Source: Mycolicibacterium stellerae
GTDB taxonomy: Bacteria; Actinomycetota; Actinomycetes; Mycobacteriales; Mycobacteriaceae
Direction: 5' to 3'
Assembly: GCF_003719305.1 (NCBI RefSeq)
Contig: NZ_RARC01000004.1
Location: forward strand, 247,428-311,427
DNA length: 64,000 nt
Part shown: piece by piece, positions 1 to 9,163 of the stretch
How positions within the stretch are numbered: the first letter of the stretch is position 1
How the letters are laid out: the number at the start of each line of letters is the position of its first letter
Notes under the pieces: generated by a model
Database searches by the model: none
Seen by the model: the letters and a program-made list of their open reading frames with translations, nothing else
What the model was told of the DNA's origin: nothing
Made by a program: the position numbers and the translations under genes

Positions 1-1
1 G

Positions 2-1075
2 CCTTTCGGCGACCTGCTGGTGCCCAAGCTCACCGCGTCGGTGAAGGACGGCGCCGTAGGTGTGACGGTGGACCAGCCCGTGACGGTGGGCGCCGAGGAC
101 GGTGTCCTTGGGGCGGTTTCGATGGTCAACGACGACGAAGGCACCCCGGTCGCCGGTGAGCTGAGTCCCGACGGCCTGACGTGGCACACCACCGAGCCGC
201 TCGGCTACAACACGCGCTACACGCTGCAGGCACAGTCGCTGGGCCTTGGCGGCGCCGCGAGCCAGCAGATGACGTTCCAGACGCACTCGCCCGAGAACCT
301 CACCATGCCGTACCTGTTGCCCAACGACGGCGAGGTCGTCGGCATCGGTCAGCCCGTCGCCGTGCGCTTCGACGAGAACATCCCGAACCGGCTGGCGGCG
401 CAGCGGGCCATCACCGTGACCACCAACCCGCCCGTCGAGGGCGCCTTCTACTGGCTCAACAACCGCGAAGTGCGTTGGCGCCCAGCACAATACTGGAAGC
501 CGGGCACGACGGTGGACGTCGCCGTCAACACCTACGGCGTCGACCTCGGCGACGGCCTGTTCGGCCAAGAGAACATGACGACGCACTTCACCATCGGTGA
601 CGAGGTCATTGCGACCGCCGACGACAACACCAAGACGCTGACCGTCCGACGCAACGGCGAAGTCGTCAAGACCATGCCCATCTCGATGGGCAAGAACAGC
701 ACGCCCACCAACAACGGCACCTACATCGTCGGCGACCGGTTCGGGCACATGGTGATGGACTCGTCGACCTACGGTGTGCCGTCGAACTCGCCCAACGGGT
801 ATCGCACCGAGGTGGACTACGCCACGCAGATCTCCTACAGCGGGATCTACGTGCACGCCGCGCCGTGGTCGGTCGGCAGCCAGGGCTACAGCAACGTCAG
901 CCACGGCTGCCTGAACGTCAGCACCAGCAACGCGCAGTGGTTCTACGACAACACCAAGCGCGGAGACGTCGTCGAGATCTCCAACACCGTTGGGTCGACC
1001 CTGCCCGGCGAGGACGGCCTCGGTGACTGGAACATCCCGTGGGATCAGTGGCGCGCCGGTAACGCCAACATCTGA
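2..1075 (+). CDS. ldtB: L,D-transpeptidase LdtB (LdtMt2 type), 5' end cut off by window
   Basis: C-terminal part (about 357 codons) of a mycobacterial L,D-transpeptidase that makes 3-3 peptidoglycan cross-links outside the membrane. Two Ig-like domains fill roughly the first 200 visible residues, followed by a YkuD catalytic domain. The catalytic signature YVHAAPW...SHGCLN is intact, with the nucleophile Cys encoded at 908-910. The C-terminal tail ending WDQWRAGNA matches what I remember of M. tuberculosis LdtMt2 (Rv2518c). The frame is open to the window edge, so the lipoprotein signal and true start lie upstream; the GTG at 20 is internal. Loss of this enzyme in M. tuberculosis alters cell shape and amoxicillin tolerance (family knowledge). 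Confidence 0.95.
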   Translation, partial: PFGDLLVPKLTASVKDGAVGVTVDQPVTVGAEDGVLGAVSMVNDDEGTPVAGELSPDGLTWHTTEPLGYNTRYTLQAQSLGLGGAASQQMTFQTHSPENLTMPYLLPNDGEVVGIGQPVAVRFDENIPNRLAAQRAITVTTNPPVEGAFYWLNNREVRWRPAQYWKPGTTVDVAVNTYGVDLGDGLFGQENMTTHFTIGDEVIATADDNTKTLTVRRNGEVVKTMPISMGKNSTPTNNGTYIVGDRFGHMVMDSSTYGVPSNSPNGYRTEVDYATQISYSGIYVHAAPWSVGSQGYSNVSHGCLNVSTSNAQWFYDNTKRGDVVEISNTVGSTLPGEDGLGDWNIPWDQWRAGNANI

Positions 1076-1088
1076 CGCACGAGCGTCA
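1073..1088. terminator. Short palindrome between convergent genes
   Basis: TGACGC-acga-GCGTCA is a perfect 6-bp-arm hairpin overlapping the ldtB stop codon and lying just before the end of the convergent serine hydrolase gene. No T-run follows, so termination function is only a guess. Confidence 0.35.
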
Positions 1089-1093
1089 TTCGA

Positions 1094-2380
1094 CTATCTC
1101 GTGGTCGGCGTTGGCGTGGGCGCCAGCGACAGGCCGGTGTAGATCTCGTCGAGCATCGTCGGCAGCAGTGCCTGCGCAGTCGTGTTGTCGTCGGGCGAGA
1201 TGGTCAGGTTTGTCCAAATGACCAGGGAGACATCGTTATCCGGGTCGTATCCCATGAACGAATTGAAACCGGGCATTTCACCGCCGTGGTAGTACATCGC
1301 CGCTGTCGGGCCGAACCGCTGATACGAGATGCCGTAGCCGTACTTCTGCCCGTCCGGATTATCCGGGTCCTCGGGCTGCACGCTTTCCCGCCAAATCCGT
1401 TGGAATTCGGCGTTGAAGACCTTGCCCGACACCAGGGCCTGAATCCAGGTTGCGATGTTGTCGGCCGTGGAGATGGCGCCGCCGGCCGCGTGGGCGTACG
1501 ACGGGTTCTGGTTGGTGTAGTCGATGGGCTTCAGCGTCCCGGCCTTCGCGGCGGCCTTGATGTCGGCCGGATAGGGATCGTCGACCATCGCATAGACCGA
1601 CCCCCCGTACATGTAGCCGTGCGAGTACGGATCCGGGATCGACGTGTCGTCGATCGCCGGTAGCGATGTCTGCTGCAGGCCCAACGGTCTGAAGAGCCGG
1701 TCGGTGAACTGGTCTGCCAACGGCCGGCCGCCGACCTTCTCGGCGATCACCCCGAGCAGCGCGAAGTTGGTGTTGTTGTACTCGTAGGTGGTGTTGGGTG
1801 GGGCGTTGGGCGGATGGGCGAACGCGATCTCCAACGCCTCCTGAGACGTCCAAGCTTTCGAGGGGTCAGCATCCAATTCCGCCGAGAGCTCCGGTGCGCT
1901 CGTGTAGTTGTAGAGTCCGCTGCGCATCTTCAGCAGATCGGCGACGGTGATGTTGGCGCCGTTCGGCACATCGGAGACGTAGTCGGACACCGGGTCGGTG
2001 AACTTGAGCTTGCCGTCCTGCGCGAGCAGCACGACGATCGCCGCAATCATCGTCTTGGAGTTCGACGCGATCCGGAAGTGTGTCTCGGCGTCGGGGGGCG
2101 TCTGCTTGCCAAGCTCGGTCGTGCCGACCGCCACGGTGTAGCTGCCCTGCGGCGTGCGAATCGCCACGACCGCTCCGGGCACGAGCATCTCCTTGGTGGC
2201 CTTCTCCACGATGGCCTGCAGCCCTGCCTGATCAATGGGCTTGAGTGGCGAAGACGCTGACCGGGTGCCCGCAGTCGTCGTCGTACCCGATCCCGTCGTC
2301 GTCGACGGCGTCGAAGAGCACGCTGTCACCACGAGGGCGGCGCAGGTAGTCATCAAGGCGATCCTGGCCATGCTGCTCAT
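1094..2380 (-). CDS. Serine hydrolase lipoprotein, beta-lactamase/DD-peptidase family
   Basis: A 428-residue penicillin-binding-protein-like serine hydrolase, probably anchored to the outer face of the membrane. The N-terminus has a hydrophobic segment ending in the lipobox VVTAC (Cys about 21), then a Ser/Thr-rich linker. The class C/esterase-type catalytic set is visible: SxxK as SNSK at residues 106-109, YNN near residue 200 as the YxN motif, and HGG (YYHGGEMPG) in place of KTG. Such proteins act as D-aminopeptidases, DD-carboxypeptidases or esterases; the substrate cannot be told from sequence. It is convergent with ldtB, another cell-wall enzyme. The first ATG is used; an in-frame ATG three codons later is equally possible. 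Confidence 0.85.
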   Translation of the reverse strand: MSSMARIALMTTCAALVVTACSSTPSTTTGSGTTTTAGTRSASSPLKPIDQAGLQAIVEKATKEMLVPGAVVAIRTPQGSYTVAVGTTELGKQTPPDAETHFRIASNSKTMIAAIVVLLAQDGKLKFTDPVSDYVSDVPNGANITVADLLKMRSGLYNYTSAPELSAELDADPSKAWTSQEALEIAFAHPPNAPPNTTYEYNNTNFALLGVIAEKVGGRPLADQFTDRLFRPLGLQQTSLPAIDDTSIPDPYSHGYMYGGSVYAMVDDPYPADIKAAAKAGTLKPIDYTNQNPSYAHAAGGAISTADNIATWIQALVSGKVFNAEFQRIWRESVQPEDPDNPDGQKYGYGISYQRFGPTAAMYYHGGEMPGFNSFMGYDPDNDVSLVIWTNLTISPDDNTTAQALLPTMLDEIYTGLSLAPTPTPTTR

Positions 2381-2500
2381 GAACGGTGCTCCTCGCCGCG
2401 TGATCGTGACCGGAGCCTACGGCGACACATGCCGCAGTTGGTCGGAACCGTCGCTGAAATCTGTGCGTGACGCCCACAAGCGGGCACTTAGGCTGCTTGT

Positions 2501-2892
2501 ATGGCGCCGATCGAAGTCGACGTGCTGGGACTGTCGACATTGGGCGGTCACCACGAACGGCAGGCCGCAGTTCTGGCCGCTATTGCCGTGCCTGCGGTAT
2601 GGGGCGGTGGGAAGCAACCATCGATCGCTGCGGTCACCGCTGCGCATAGTGACGTCGATTCCACTAATGCCCGGCTGGCATTGCGACTGCAAGCCACGGC
2701 GACAACGGCCTCAGCCGCGGCTGTCGAGTACTCCGACGCTGACGCATCTGGAGCGGTCGCGATTGCGGGTTGCCGGGACGCCTCGTGGGCGGCGGCATTC
2801 TTCCGGATAACGCCTTGCCGCATTTCGTCGGACCGCCGCACACTAAAGAGCTACCTGTCATCGGTGACGGAATACCCGATTCAGAACGCTGA
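2501..2892 (+). pseudogene. ESX secretion-target-like (EspC/DUF2580-type) gene, probably frameshifted
   Basis: The first about 90 codons read like a small type VII secretion-associated protein: a VDVLGLSTLGGHHERQA start, an alternating Ala-rich helical region and the typical ending YSDADASGAVAI. After about position 2768 that frame turns into low-quality sequence (Cys, Trp, Phe and Arg rich) and runs on into the next gene. The neighbouring frame (frame of 2767) instead gives a Gly/Pro-rich tail, GRLVGGGILPDNALPHF, and stops with TGA at 2890-2892, shortly before the next gene. I read this as one gene with a single-base indel near 2765-2770, either a real mutation or an assembly error. No good ribosome-binding site is visible before the ATG at 2501. 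Family assignment is by eye only. Confidence 0.5.
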
Positions 2893-2923
2893 CGAAAAGG
2901 ATCACCGTGATGGAGCCGTACGG

Positions 2924-3322
2924 TTGAGTGGCCGCGATGGCGTCGACCAAAGTTCGGAACGACTGCGCGATCAGTTGCTCCGCGACGTGCATTCCGACCC
3001 TTGCCTGCCTCTGGCCCATTTCGACCATGTGGCAGCGAGGCATGCGCCTGCGGATTCGCAGTCCACTCGACAGCAACTGTTGTTGAGCGCGGTTCGGTCG
3101 CTCATCGAGCACGGGCTCATCGTGGTGGGCGGAATTGTTGGCGGATCCGACGAACGTGTCGAGCCCTGGAACATGTCGCTGGACGTCGCGATGGCACGGA
3201 TTCACGACGAGTACGTCGTGCACCATGACGACCAGAACTGGGTGTTCGGCATATGGTTCGCCCCCACCGTCCGCGGCGAACAGGCAGCCGAAGCCTTGAA
3301 AGAAGCCGATCCCGAGCCCTGA
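2924..3322 (+). CDS. Hypothetical protein, first of two tandem paralogues
   Basis: A 132-residue protein whose core (LRDQLLRDVHSD...LLLSAVRSLIEHG...VGGSDERVEPWNMSLD...EYVVHHDDQNWVFGIWF...AAEALKE) is repeated almost word for word in the next gene. I do not recognise a named domain; the small acidic C-terminal half suggests a soluble protein. The start chosen is TTG at 2924, preceded by GGAG with an 8-base spacing, and it aligns with the paralogue's N-terminus. The same frame is open back to 2501, which belongs to the broken ESX-like gene. The stop is 5 bases before the ATG of the paralogue, so the pair is presumably co-transcribed and arose by tandem duplication. Confidence 0.65.
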   Translation: MSGRDGVDQSSERLRDQLLRDVHSDPCLPLAHFDHVAARHAPADSQSTRQQLLLSAVRSLIEHGLIVVGGIVGGSDERVEPWNMSLDVAMARIHDEYVVHHDDQNWVFGIWFAPTVRGEQAAEALKEADPEP

Positions 3323-3327
3323 TCAAC

Positions 3328-3765
3328 ATGACGGAGACACACGGAGTCGGCGGCAGCGATGCCTTAGATCCGATATCAGCACATGTGCGCGAACAGCTGC
3401 TGCGCGACGCGCTTGGCGACTGCCTGCCGCTGGCTCACGTCGATAGCGTCGTCGGACACGCAGCGGTCGACTCGCTGTCCGCTCGCCAGGAGCTGTTGCT
3501 GCGGACTGTTCGATCGCTGATCGATGACGGGCAGATGGTGGTGGGAAACATCGTCGGCGGATCCGACGAACGTGTCGAGCCCTGGAATTTGTCGCTGGAT
3601 GACGCGATGGCTCGAATCTACGACGAGTACGTCGTTCATCATGACGACCAGAACTGGGTCTTCCGCACGTGGTTCGCTCTCACCACCAGCGGCCACGAGG
3701 CAGCCGAGGCCTTGAAAGAAAAAAGTCGGAGGGCTGAAAAGCCCTCCGACCTGCGGGGTGGCTGA
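3328..3765 (+). CDS. Hypothetical protein, second tandem paralogue, running into tRNA-His
   Basis: A 145-residue paralogue of the preceding gene, sharing the IVGGSDERVEPWN and EYVVHHDDQNWVF blocks and starting at ATG 3328. The upstream copy ends soon after the shared EALKE, but this copy continues for about 15 more residues (KSRRAEKPSDLRGG) that are encoded by the tRNA-His terminator hairpin and the first bases of the tRNA 3' end on the other strand. The ancestral stop was therefore probably lost and the frame reads through until TGA at 3763-3765. The function is unknown. Confidence 0.7.
   Translation: MTETHGVGGSDALDPISAHVREQLLRDALGDCLPLAHVDSVVGHAAVDSLSARQELLLRTVRSLIDDGQMVVGNIVGGSDERVEPWNLSLDDAMARIYDEYVVHHDDQNWVFRTWFALTTSGHEAAEALKEKSRRAEKPSDLRGG
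3719..3750 (-). terminator. Rho-independent terminator of tRNA-His
   Basis: On the minus strand an 11-bp perfect stem (3725-3735 with 3740-3750, GTCGGAGGGCT / AGCCCTCCGAC, 4-base loop) is followed by six T residues (3724-3719). It lies 6 bases beyond the tRNA-His 3' end. The plus strand has no T-run, so it works for the tRNA direction only. Confidence 0.9.
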
Positions 3766-3829
3766 CGGGACTCGAACCCGCGACAGCCAGGATCACAACC
3801 TGGTGCTCTACCAACTGAACTACAGCCAC
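3757..3829 (-). tRNA. hisT: tRNA-His (anticodon GTG)
   Basis: Reads on the minus strand as a complete cloverleaf: acceptor GTGGCTG pairing with CAGCCAC, a D arm with AGTTGGTAGA, anticodon stem-loop CCAGGTTGTGATCCTGG with anticodon GTG, and a T arm GCGGGTTCGAGTCCCGT. The discriminator base is C (3757) and the base before the 5' end (3830) gives the G-1 needed for histidine identity. The 3' CCA is not encoded. It sits beside orn as in M. tuberculosis. Confidence 0.97.
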
Positions 3830-3869
3830 CATCGCCGCTGACCCAACGGGCACCGCGGCGTCGTCGATA

Positions 3870-4517
3870 TTAGCCGCTCGGACGCTCAGCAGCCGAATCC
3901 ATTTGGTCGCCGTCGGACGCCGACGGGCTCAGTTCGGCGGAGATCGCGGCGATATCGCTGGTCGACGGCCCGGGCGGGGCGACGAAGGCCGTCCGCCGGT
4001 AATACTGCAGTTCGCGGATCGACTCGTGGATGTCGGCCAGCGCGCGATGCGCCAGGCCCTTCTCCGGCTGGCCGAAGTAGATGCGCGGGAACCAGCGCCT
4101 GCAGAGTTCTTTGATGGAGCTGACGTCGATCATCCTGTAGTGCAGGTAGTTGTCCAGCGCCGGCATATCGCGGGCGATGAACCCCCGGTCGGTGGCGATC
4201 GAGTTGCCCGCGAGGGGAGCGGTCTTGGCCTGCTTGACGTGACCGCGGATGTAGTCCAGCACCATCTCCTCGGCGGCTGGCACGTCGACCGTCGATGCCC
4301 GCACCTCTTCGGTGAGGCCGGATCGGTCATGCATCTGGGCGACGATCTCGATCATTCCCGACAGTGCTTCATCGGGTGCGTGGATGACGACGTCGATTCC
4401 TTCGCCAAGGATGTTCAGGTCGGCATCGGTCACCAGGACCGCGATTTCAATGAGACGGTCGGACTTGAGGTCCAGGCCGGTCATCTCACAGTCGATCCAC
4501 ACCAGTTCTTCACGCAC
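3870..4517 (-). CDS. orn: Oligoribonuclease
   Basis: A 215-residue DEDDh 3'-5' exoribonuclease that degrades 2-5-nt RNA fragments, including pGpG from c-di-GMP turnover. The motifs are DCEMTGLD at the N-terminus (first acidic pair), the central [18 protein letters not shown], and [11 protein letters not shown] (His and last Asp). The start is the GTG at 4517, giving [14 protein letters not shown], which matches the N-terminus and 215-residue length recalled for M. tuberculosis Orn (Rv2511). The frame is open 34 codons further upstream but that part overlaps the divergent ATPase gene. The Pro/Ser-rich C-terminal tail is typical of mycobacterial forms. Confidence 0.95.
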   Translation of the reverse strand: MREELVWIDCEMTGLDLKSDRLIEIAVLVTDADLNILGEGIDVVIHAPDEALSGMIEIVAQMHDRSGLTEEVRASTVDVPAAEEMVLDYIRGHVKQAKTAPLAGNSIATDRGFIARDMPALDNYLHYRMIDVSSIKELCRRWFPRIYFGQPEKGLAHRALADIHESIRELQYYRRTAFVAPPGPSTSDIAAISAELSPSASDGDQMDSAAERPSG

Positions 4518-4588
4518 GGCAACCAACACTAGGCCCACTGCGATCGGGTATCTCACCACACCCACCGGGTCGGGGTCTGCACAGTAAT

Positions 4589-6199
4589 GTGCGATCCATG
4601 ACGACCGAGTCGACAGCAATCCCCGCCCAGCAGATCGCCGCCGGCTACGCCGTCGAGGGTCAGGCGCTTGAACTGGGCACAGTCGTCGTTGACGGCACCG
4701 TAGATCCGACTGCGCAGGTACGTATTCCGCTGGCCACCGTCAACCGTCACGGTCTGGTCGCGGGCGCAACCGGCACCGGCAAGACGAAGTCGCTGCAGGT
4801 GCTCGCCGAGCAACTCTCCGCCGCAGGCGTTCCGGTGATGATGGCCGACGTCAAGGGTGACCTATCCGGTCTCTCGCGACCGGGCGAGCCCGGTGACAAG
4901 ACAACGCAACGCGCCAAGGACACCGGCGACGACTGGACGCCGACAGCTTTTCCCGTCGAGTTCCTGTCGCTGGGTACATCGGGTATCGGCGTGCCTGTCC
5001 GGGCCACCATCTCCAGCTTCGGGCCGATCCTGTTGTCAAAGGTGCTGGGGCTCAACGCTACTCAGGAGTCGACGCTGGGCCTGATCTTTCACTGGGCCGA
5101 CCAGAAGGGCCTGTCGCTGCTGGACCTGAAGGACCTGCGTGCGGTGATCCAGTTCCTCACCAGCGACGAGGGCAAGCCCGAGCTGAAGAACCTCGGTGCG
5201 GTGTCGCCGACGACCGCGGGCGTCATCCTGCGCGCACTGGTCAACCTCGAGGCAGAGGGCGCCGACACGTTCTTCGGCGAGCCCGAGCTGGAGCCCAAGG
5301 ACCTGCTGCGCCTCGACCCGCAGGGCCGCGGCATCATCAGCCTGCTCGAACTCGGCACCCAGGCCGCTCGGCCGGTGATGTTCTCGACTTTCCTGATGTG
5401 GGTCCTCGCCGACCTCTTCACGACGCTGCCCGAGATCGGTGACGTCGACAAGCCGAAGCTGGTGTTCTTCTTCGACGAGGCCCATCTGCTGTTCACCGAC
5501 GCGTCCAAGGCGTTCCTCGAGCAGGTCGAGCAGACCGTCAAGCTCATCCGGTCCAAGGGCGTCGGCGTCTTCTTCTGCACGCAGCTGCCCACGGACGTGC
5601 CCAACAATGTGCTCAGCCAGCTCGGCGCCCGCATTCAGCACGCGCTGCGTGCGTTCACTCCCGACGACCAGAAGGCGCTCTCCAAGACCGTCCGCACCTA
5701 CCCGAAAACCACTGTCTACGACCTGGAGTCGGCGTTGACGTCGTTGGGTATCGGAGAGGCGATCGTCACGGTGCTTTCGGAGAAGGGTGCGCCGACACCG
5801 GTGGCGTGGACGAGGATGCGCGCCCCGCGGTCGCTGATGGACACCATCGGCCCTGATGCGATCAAGGCAGCCGCGCAGGCCAGCCCGTTGCAGGCCGAGT
5901 ACGGCCAGACGATCGACCGCGAGTCGGCCTACGAACGGCTGAACGCGCGGCTCGCGCCGCCGGAGCAGCAGCCGCCCGCCAACGATCCGTCGCTGCCGCC
6001 GCCGGTCTACGTGCCCCCGCAACCGAGCGGTGGGGCGAGCGCAGAGGGCACGGTGACGGCGAGGAAGTCCGTCGAGCCCGGCATGTTCGACAAGATGATG
6101 AGCAGCCCGGCGTTCAAGAGCGCCATGCGTTCGGCGGGTACGGTCATCGGCCGCGAGATCACCCGCAGCATCTTCGGCACCGGTCGTCGACGCCGATAA
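4589..6199 (+). CDS. HerA/DUF853-type ATPase (Rv2510c homologue)
   Basis: A 536-residue FtsK/HerA-like P-loop ATPase. Walker A is GATGTGKT at residues 59-66 and Walker B is [12 protein letters not shown] at about 291-302, with a glutamine-containing sensor (FFCTQLPTD) after it. The C-terminal 100 residues are a Pro-rich linker followed by a basic tail ending GRRRR. The family (DUF853, helicase HerA-like) is widespread in actinobacteria and its biological role is not established; an association with DNA or with membrane machinery has been suggested for relatives. It is divergent from orn and convergent with the reductase at 6206, as in M. tuberculosis. An in-frame ATG at 4598 (MTTEST) could be the real start. 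Confidence 0.88.
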   Translation: MRSMTTESTAIPAQQIAAGYAVEGQALELGTVVVDGTVDPTAQVRIPLATVNRHGLVAGATGTGKTKSLQVLAEQLSAAGVPVMMADVKGDLSGLSRPGEPGDKTTQRAKDTGDDWTPTAFPVEFLSLGTSGIGVPVRATISSFGPILLSKVLGLNATQESTLGLIFHWADQKGLSLLDLKDLRAVIQFLTSDEGKPELKNLGAVSPTTAGVILRALVNLEAEGADTFFGEPELEPKDLLRLDPQGRGIISLLELGTQAARPVMFSTFLMWVLADLFTTLPEIGDVDKPKLVFFFDEAHLLFTDASKAFLEQVEQTVKLIRSKGVGVFFCTQLPTDVPNNVLSQLGARIQHALRAFTPDDQKALSKTVRTYPKTTVYDLESALTSLGIGEAIVTVLSEKGAPTPVAWTRMRAPRSLMDTIGPDAIKAAAQASPLQAEYGQTIDRESAYERLNARLAPPEQQPPANDPSLPPPVYVPPQPSGGASAEGTVTARKSVEPGMFDKMMSSPAFKSAMRSAGTVIGREITRSIFGTGRRRR

Positions 6200-6205
6200 G
6201 CGCCG

Positions 6206-7012
6206 CTAGTCGCCGCCGAGCTTCTTGTAGACCGCGCCGACTATCGGGCTGACGATCGCGCGCGGAGCGTATCCGGTGGCCACCGACATGGCCTTCGAAG
6301 TCACGCCGGGTACCACCCGAATCTTGTTGCGCTCCAGCGCGTCCAGCGACAGCTTGGCGGTGTATTCGGTCGAGATCCATAGGAAGTCCGGGATCAGCTT
6401 CTCCACCAGCGACTGCTCGTGCTCGGCGGGCAACGTTTCGCGGACCGGGCCCGGCGCTAGCACCGTCACATTCACGCCCGCACGCTTGAGCTCGCCGCGC
6501 AGTGACTCGCTGAACGTGTTCACGAACGCCTTCGTCGCCGCGTACGTTGCATTGTTCGGAATCGGCGAATTACCAGCCACCGAACCGGAAATCAGGATTC
6601 CACCCGCGCCGCGTTCGACCATGCCGGGCAGCACGGCGAGGACGAGGTCGTGCACTCCAAGGACATTCAGCTGTACCTGGGCCTTCTCGTCGGCGGGATC
6701 CAGCTTCGCCACCGGCCCGAACGTCGCCGTCCCGGCGTTGGCGCACAGGATCGAGATGTTGCGGTCGGCAAGCTCCTCGGCCAGTTTCGAGCGATCGGCC
6801 GCGTCGGCGAGGTCGACCGGCCGCACCTCGACGACCACGCCGTATTTCTCGGTGATCCTGTCGGCCAGCGTCTGAAGCACGTCCGCGCGCCTGGCAGTGA
6901 CGATGAGGTGATGCCCGCGCGCGGCGAGCTCGATCGCCAGCGCCTCGCCGATGTTCTGCGAAGCACCTGTAACAACTGCACGGGCATCCGGGCTGGGTGC
7001 GGGTACTGGCAT
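6206..7012 (-). CDS. Short-chain dehydrogenase/reductase (Rv2509 homologue)
   Basis: A 268-residue classical SDR. The cofactor motif is TGASQNIG at residues 15-22, ANAGT at about 91-95 is the NAG motif, and the catalytic set is S142/S144, Y157 and K161 (YAATK). The start is the ATG at 7012; the frame is open further but the SDR fold begins here and the divergent transporter starts at 7038. M. tuberculosis Rv2509 and its corynebacterial counterpart CmrA reduce the beta-keto group of newly condensed mycolic acid, so a mycolate motif reductase role is likely by homology. Only 25 bases separate it from the divergent MFS gene. Confidence 0.85.
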   Translation of the reverse strand: MPVPAPSPDARAVVTGASQNIGEALAIELAARGHHLIVTARRADVLQTLADRITEKYGVVVEVRPVDLADAADRSKLAEELADRNISILCANAGTATFGPVAKLDPADEKAQVQLNVLGVHDLVLAVLPGMVERGAGGILISGSVAGNSPIPNNATYAATKAFVNTFSESLRGELKRAGVNVTVLAPGPVRETLPAEHEQSLVEKLIPDFLWISTEYTAKLSLDALERNKIRVVPGVTSKAMSVATGYAPRAIVSPIVGAVYKKLGGD

Positions 7013-7037
7013 GGGCCGGACTATATCGTGGGCGACC

Positions 7038-8354
7038 GTGAGCGAAACGCGGCCGCCCGGGCAATCCGCACCGCGATCGCAGGTCCTGGCCTGGGGACTG
7101 TGGGACGTTGGCGCGACGGGTGTCAACGCGATCGTCACGACATTCGTCTTCTCGGTCTATCTCACGAGCACCGTCGGCGACGACCTACCCGGAGGGACGA
7201 CGCCGCAGAGTTGGCTGTTCCGGGCGCTGGCCGCCGCCGGCCTGGTGGTCGCTGTGCTGGCTCCGCTCACCGGTGTGTGGGTCGACGCGCCCTGGCGGCG
7301 CCGCGGTGTGCTTGCGCTGCTGAGCGGGGTCGTGGTGCTGCTGACCGCATCGATGAGCCTGGTGCGCGACGACTACCACTATCTGTGGCTGGGCCTGGCG
7401 CTGCTCGGGGGCACCGCCGCATGCGCCGAGCTCTCGACGGTGCCCTACAACGCGATGATGCGCCAGCTCTCGACACCTCAGACATCGGGCCGCATCTCCG
7501 GATTCGGTTCCGCCATGGGCTATTCCGGCAGTGTCATGCTGCTGGTGATCGTCTATGCCGGCGTCATTGCCGGCGACGGCGATACCCGGGGACTGCTCGG
7601 AATCCCCGCCGCCGACGGCCAGAACGTGCGGGCGGCCATGTTGCTCGCCGCCGTGTGGTTCACACTGTTCGCGCTGCCCATCTTCTTTGCGGTGCCCACG
7701 CCGCCGCGTGAGCCCGGCGACGCAGCGGGCGTCGGTCTCATCGGGGCCTACCGCAAACTGTGGCGCGAAATCGTCGGCGAATGGCGCCGCGACCACAACA
7801 TCGTCTATTACCTGTTCGCCAGCGCGGTATTTCGCGACGGGTTGACCGGAGTGTTTTCGTTCGGCGCCGTTCTCGGGGTCAGCGCTTACGGGATATCGAG
7901 CGCCAACGTGCTGCTGTTCGGTGTGAGCGCGAGCGTCATCGCCGCATTCGGTGCAATTGTCGGTGGTCTCGTGGATGACCGGCTCGGATCCAAGCCCGTC
8001 ATCCTCGGCTCACTGGCATCGATGATCGTGATCTCGATGGTGCTCTGGTCGCTGTCCGGACCGCTCGGCTTCTGGGTCTGCGGGCTGTTGCTCTGCCTGT
8101 TCGTCGGGCCGACGCAGTCGTCGGCGCGCACCCTGATGCTGCGCATGTCGACCGAGGGTAAGGAAGGCGTGACGTTTGGCCTCTACACGACGACCGGTCG
8201 CGCGGTGTCGTTCCTCGCGCCGTTCCTGATCTCGGTGTTCATCGACTGGTTCGGTGCGGTTCGGGCGGGTATCGGCGGTCTCGTGCTTGTACTGGCTGCG
8301 GGCATGGTGATGATGGCGCTGGTACACGCGCCGCACAAGGTTGCGGCTCGCTAA
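7038..8354 (+). CDS. MFS transporter (Rv2508c homologue)
   Basis: A 438-residue integral membrane protein with about 12 hydrophobic helices, beginning SETRPPGQSAPRSQVLAWGLWDVGATG. Its features fit the major facilitator superfamily UMF1/Atg22-like branch: AWGLWDVG in helix 1, a repeated six-helix layout and a central hydrophilic loop (about residues 215-245). The start is the GTG at 7038, which gives a short cytoplasmic N-terminus; the upstream in-frame ATG at 6951 would overlap the divergent reductase. The substrate is unknown. The 3' end overlaps the convergent membrane protein gene by four bases. Confidence 0.85.
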   Translation: MSETRPPGQSAPRSQVLAWGLWDVGATGVNAIVTTFVFSVYLTSTVGDDLPGGTTPQSWLFRALAAAGLVVAVLAPLTGVWVDAPWRRRGVLALLSGVVVLLTASMSLVRDDYHYLWLGLALLGGTAACAELSTVPYNAMMRQLSTPQTSGRISGFGSAMGYSGSVMLLVIVYAGVIAGDGDTRGLLGIPAADGQNVRAAMLLAAVWFTLFALPIFFAVPTPPREPGDAAGVGLIGAYRKLWREIVGEWRRDHNIVYYLFASAVFRDGLTGVFSFGAVLGVSAYGISSANVLLFGVSASVIAAFGAIVGGLVDDRLGSKPVILGSLASMIVISMVLWSLSGPLGFWVCGLLLCLFVGPTQSSARTLMLRMSTEGKEGVTFGLYTTTGRAVSFLAPFLISVFIDWFGAVRAGIGGLVLVLAAGMVMMALVHAPHKVAAR

Positions 8355-9163
8355 CGGAGGGCGGTGCAGATCGTCAGGCCATTGCCGGTGTTCGACTGCA
8401 CCTTGACCCCGTTGACCGTCACCGAGCAGGACACCTGCCGACCGACATTGATGATCGTCAGGCTCGCCGAATCCTCTGCTGGACTCGGCAATTCGACTTC
8501 CTTGCGCCAGGGCAGCACGACGTTGAACTCCGTCTGGAGCAGACTGCCCGTGTCGACGTAGGTGATGTTGATCGCCCTGCCGGTTCCGGTGACCTCGTAG
8601 ATCACCGACTCGGTCGCGCCAGGGGTCGACGACTCGCTGGGCGGGGTGGTGGTGGTGCTCGGTGTCGGAACGGGAACGATCGGGGGGAGTGGCCGCAGCG
8701 ACGTCGTCGGCGGCGTCCGAGTCGTCGATGTGGTGGGCTCCGGCATCGGTGGCGGCGCAACCACAGTGTCCTGTTTCGAGCTGTTGACGACGACCAAGGC
8801 GATCACCAGGCCGACAACCAGCAGCACCGCCACCCCGGCCGCCGCCCACAGCCACCGCGGCGACTTGGGCTTCTGCGGGCCCTCCGACGGTTCGCCGGGC
8901 GGGTACGGTTGGCCGTATTGCCCTGTGCCGTATTGCCCTGTCCCGTATTGACCTGTCCCGTAATGGCCAGTGGAGTATTGGTCGTAACCGTACGGCGAGT
9001 ACGGCGGTAGCTGCCGGGTGGCATCCGGCGCCTGGGGCGCTTGGTAGGTGGGTGGATACGGCGGTTGGCCTGCATACGCCGGATCACCGTACGCGGGATA
9101 GCTGGGGCCCAACGGTTGTGTTGGATCCGGGCCTTCGCCTCGTGGTGTGTTGGTCATGCCCAC
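8351..9163 (-). CDS. Proline-rich membrane protein with MmpS-like exported domain (Rv2507 homologue)
   Basis: A 270-residue single-pass protein. Residues 1-100 are a Pro/Tyr/Gly-rich cytoplasmic region with YGTGQ repeats, about 104-127 form one transmembrane helix (WLWAAAGVAVLLVVGLVIAL), about 130-185 are a Pro/Thr/Ser linker, and the last 85 residues are a compact domain with two Cys (SCSVTVNGV, TICTAL) resembling the exported MmpS fold (YEVTGTGRAINITY). This layout matches M. tuberculosis Rv2507. A role in cell-envelope transport or signalling is possible but unproven. ATG codons at 9163 and 9157 are both usable starts. Confidence 0.8.
   Translation of the reverse strand: MGMTNTPRGEGPDPTQPLGPSYPAYGDPAYAGQPPYPPTYQAPQAPDATRQLPPYSPYGYDQYSTGHYGTGQYGTGQYGTGQYGQPYPPGEPSEGPQKPKSPRWLWAAAGVAVLLVVGLVIALVVVNSSKQDTVVAPPPMPEPTTSTTRTPPTTSLRPLPPIVPVPTPSTTTTPPSESSTPGATESVIYEVTGTGRAINITYVDTGSLLQTEFNVVLPWRKEVELPSPAEDSASLTIINVGRQVSCSVTVNGVKVQSNTGNGLTICTALR
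8915..8974. repeat. 15-bp tandem repeat, four units, in coding sequence
   Basis: Four head-to-tail 15-bp units (CGTATTGCCCTGTGC and variants at 8915, 8930, 8945 and 8960) encode the YGTGQ repeats of the membrane protein on the minus strand. Because the unit is a multiple of three, gain or loss of copies would keep the frame. The first three units differ at one or two bases, the fourth more. Confidence 0.85.

Noticed and set aside
8915..8974. CRISPR-like array
   Set aside because: Units are 15 bp with no spacers and lie inside a coding sequence.
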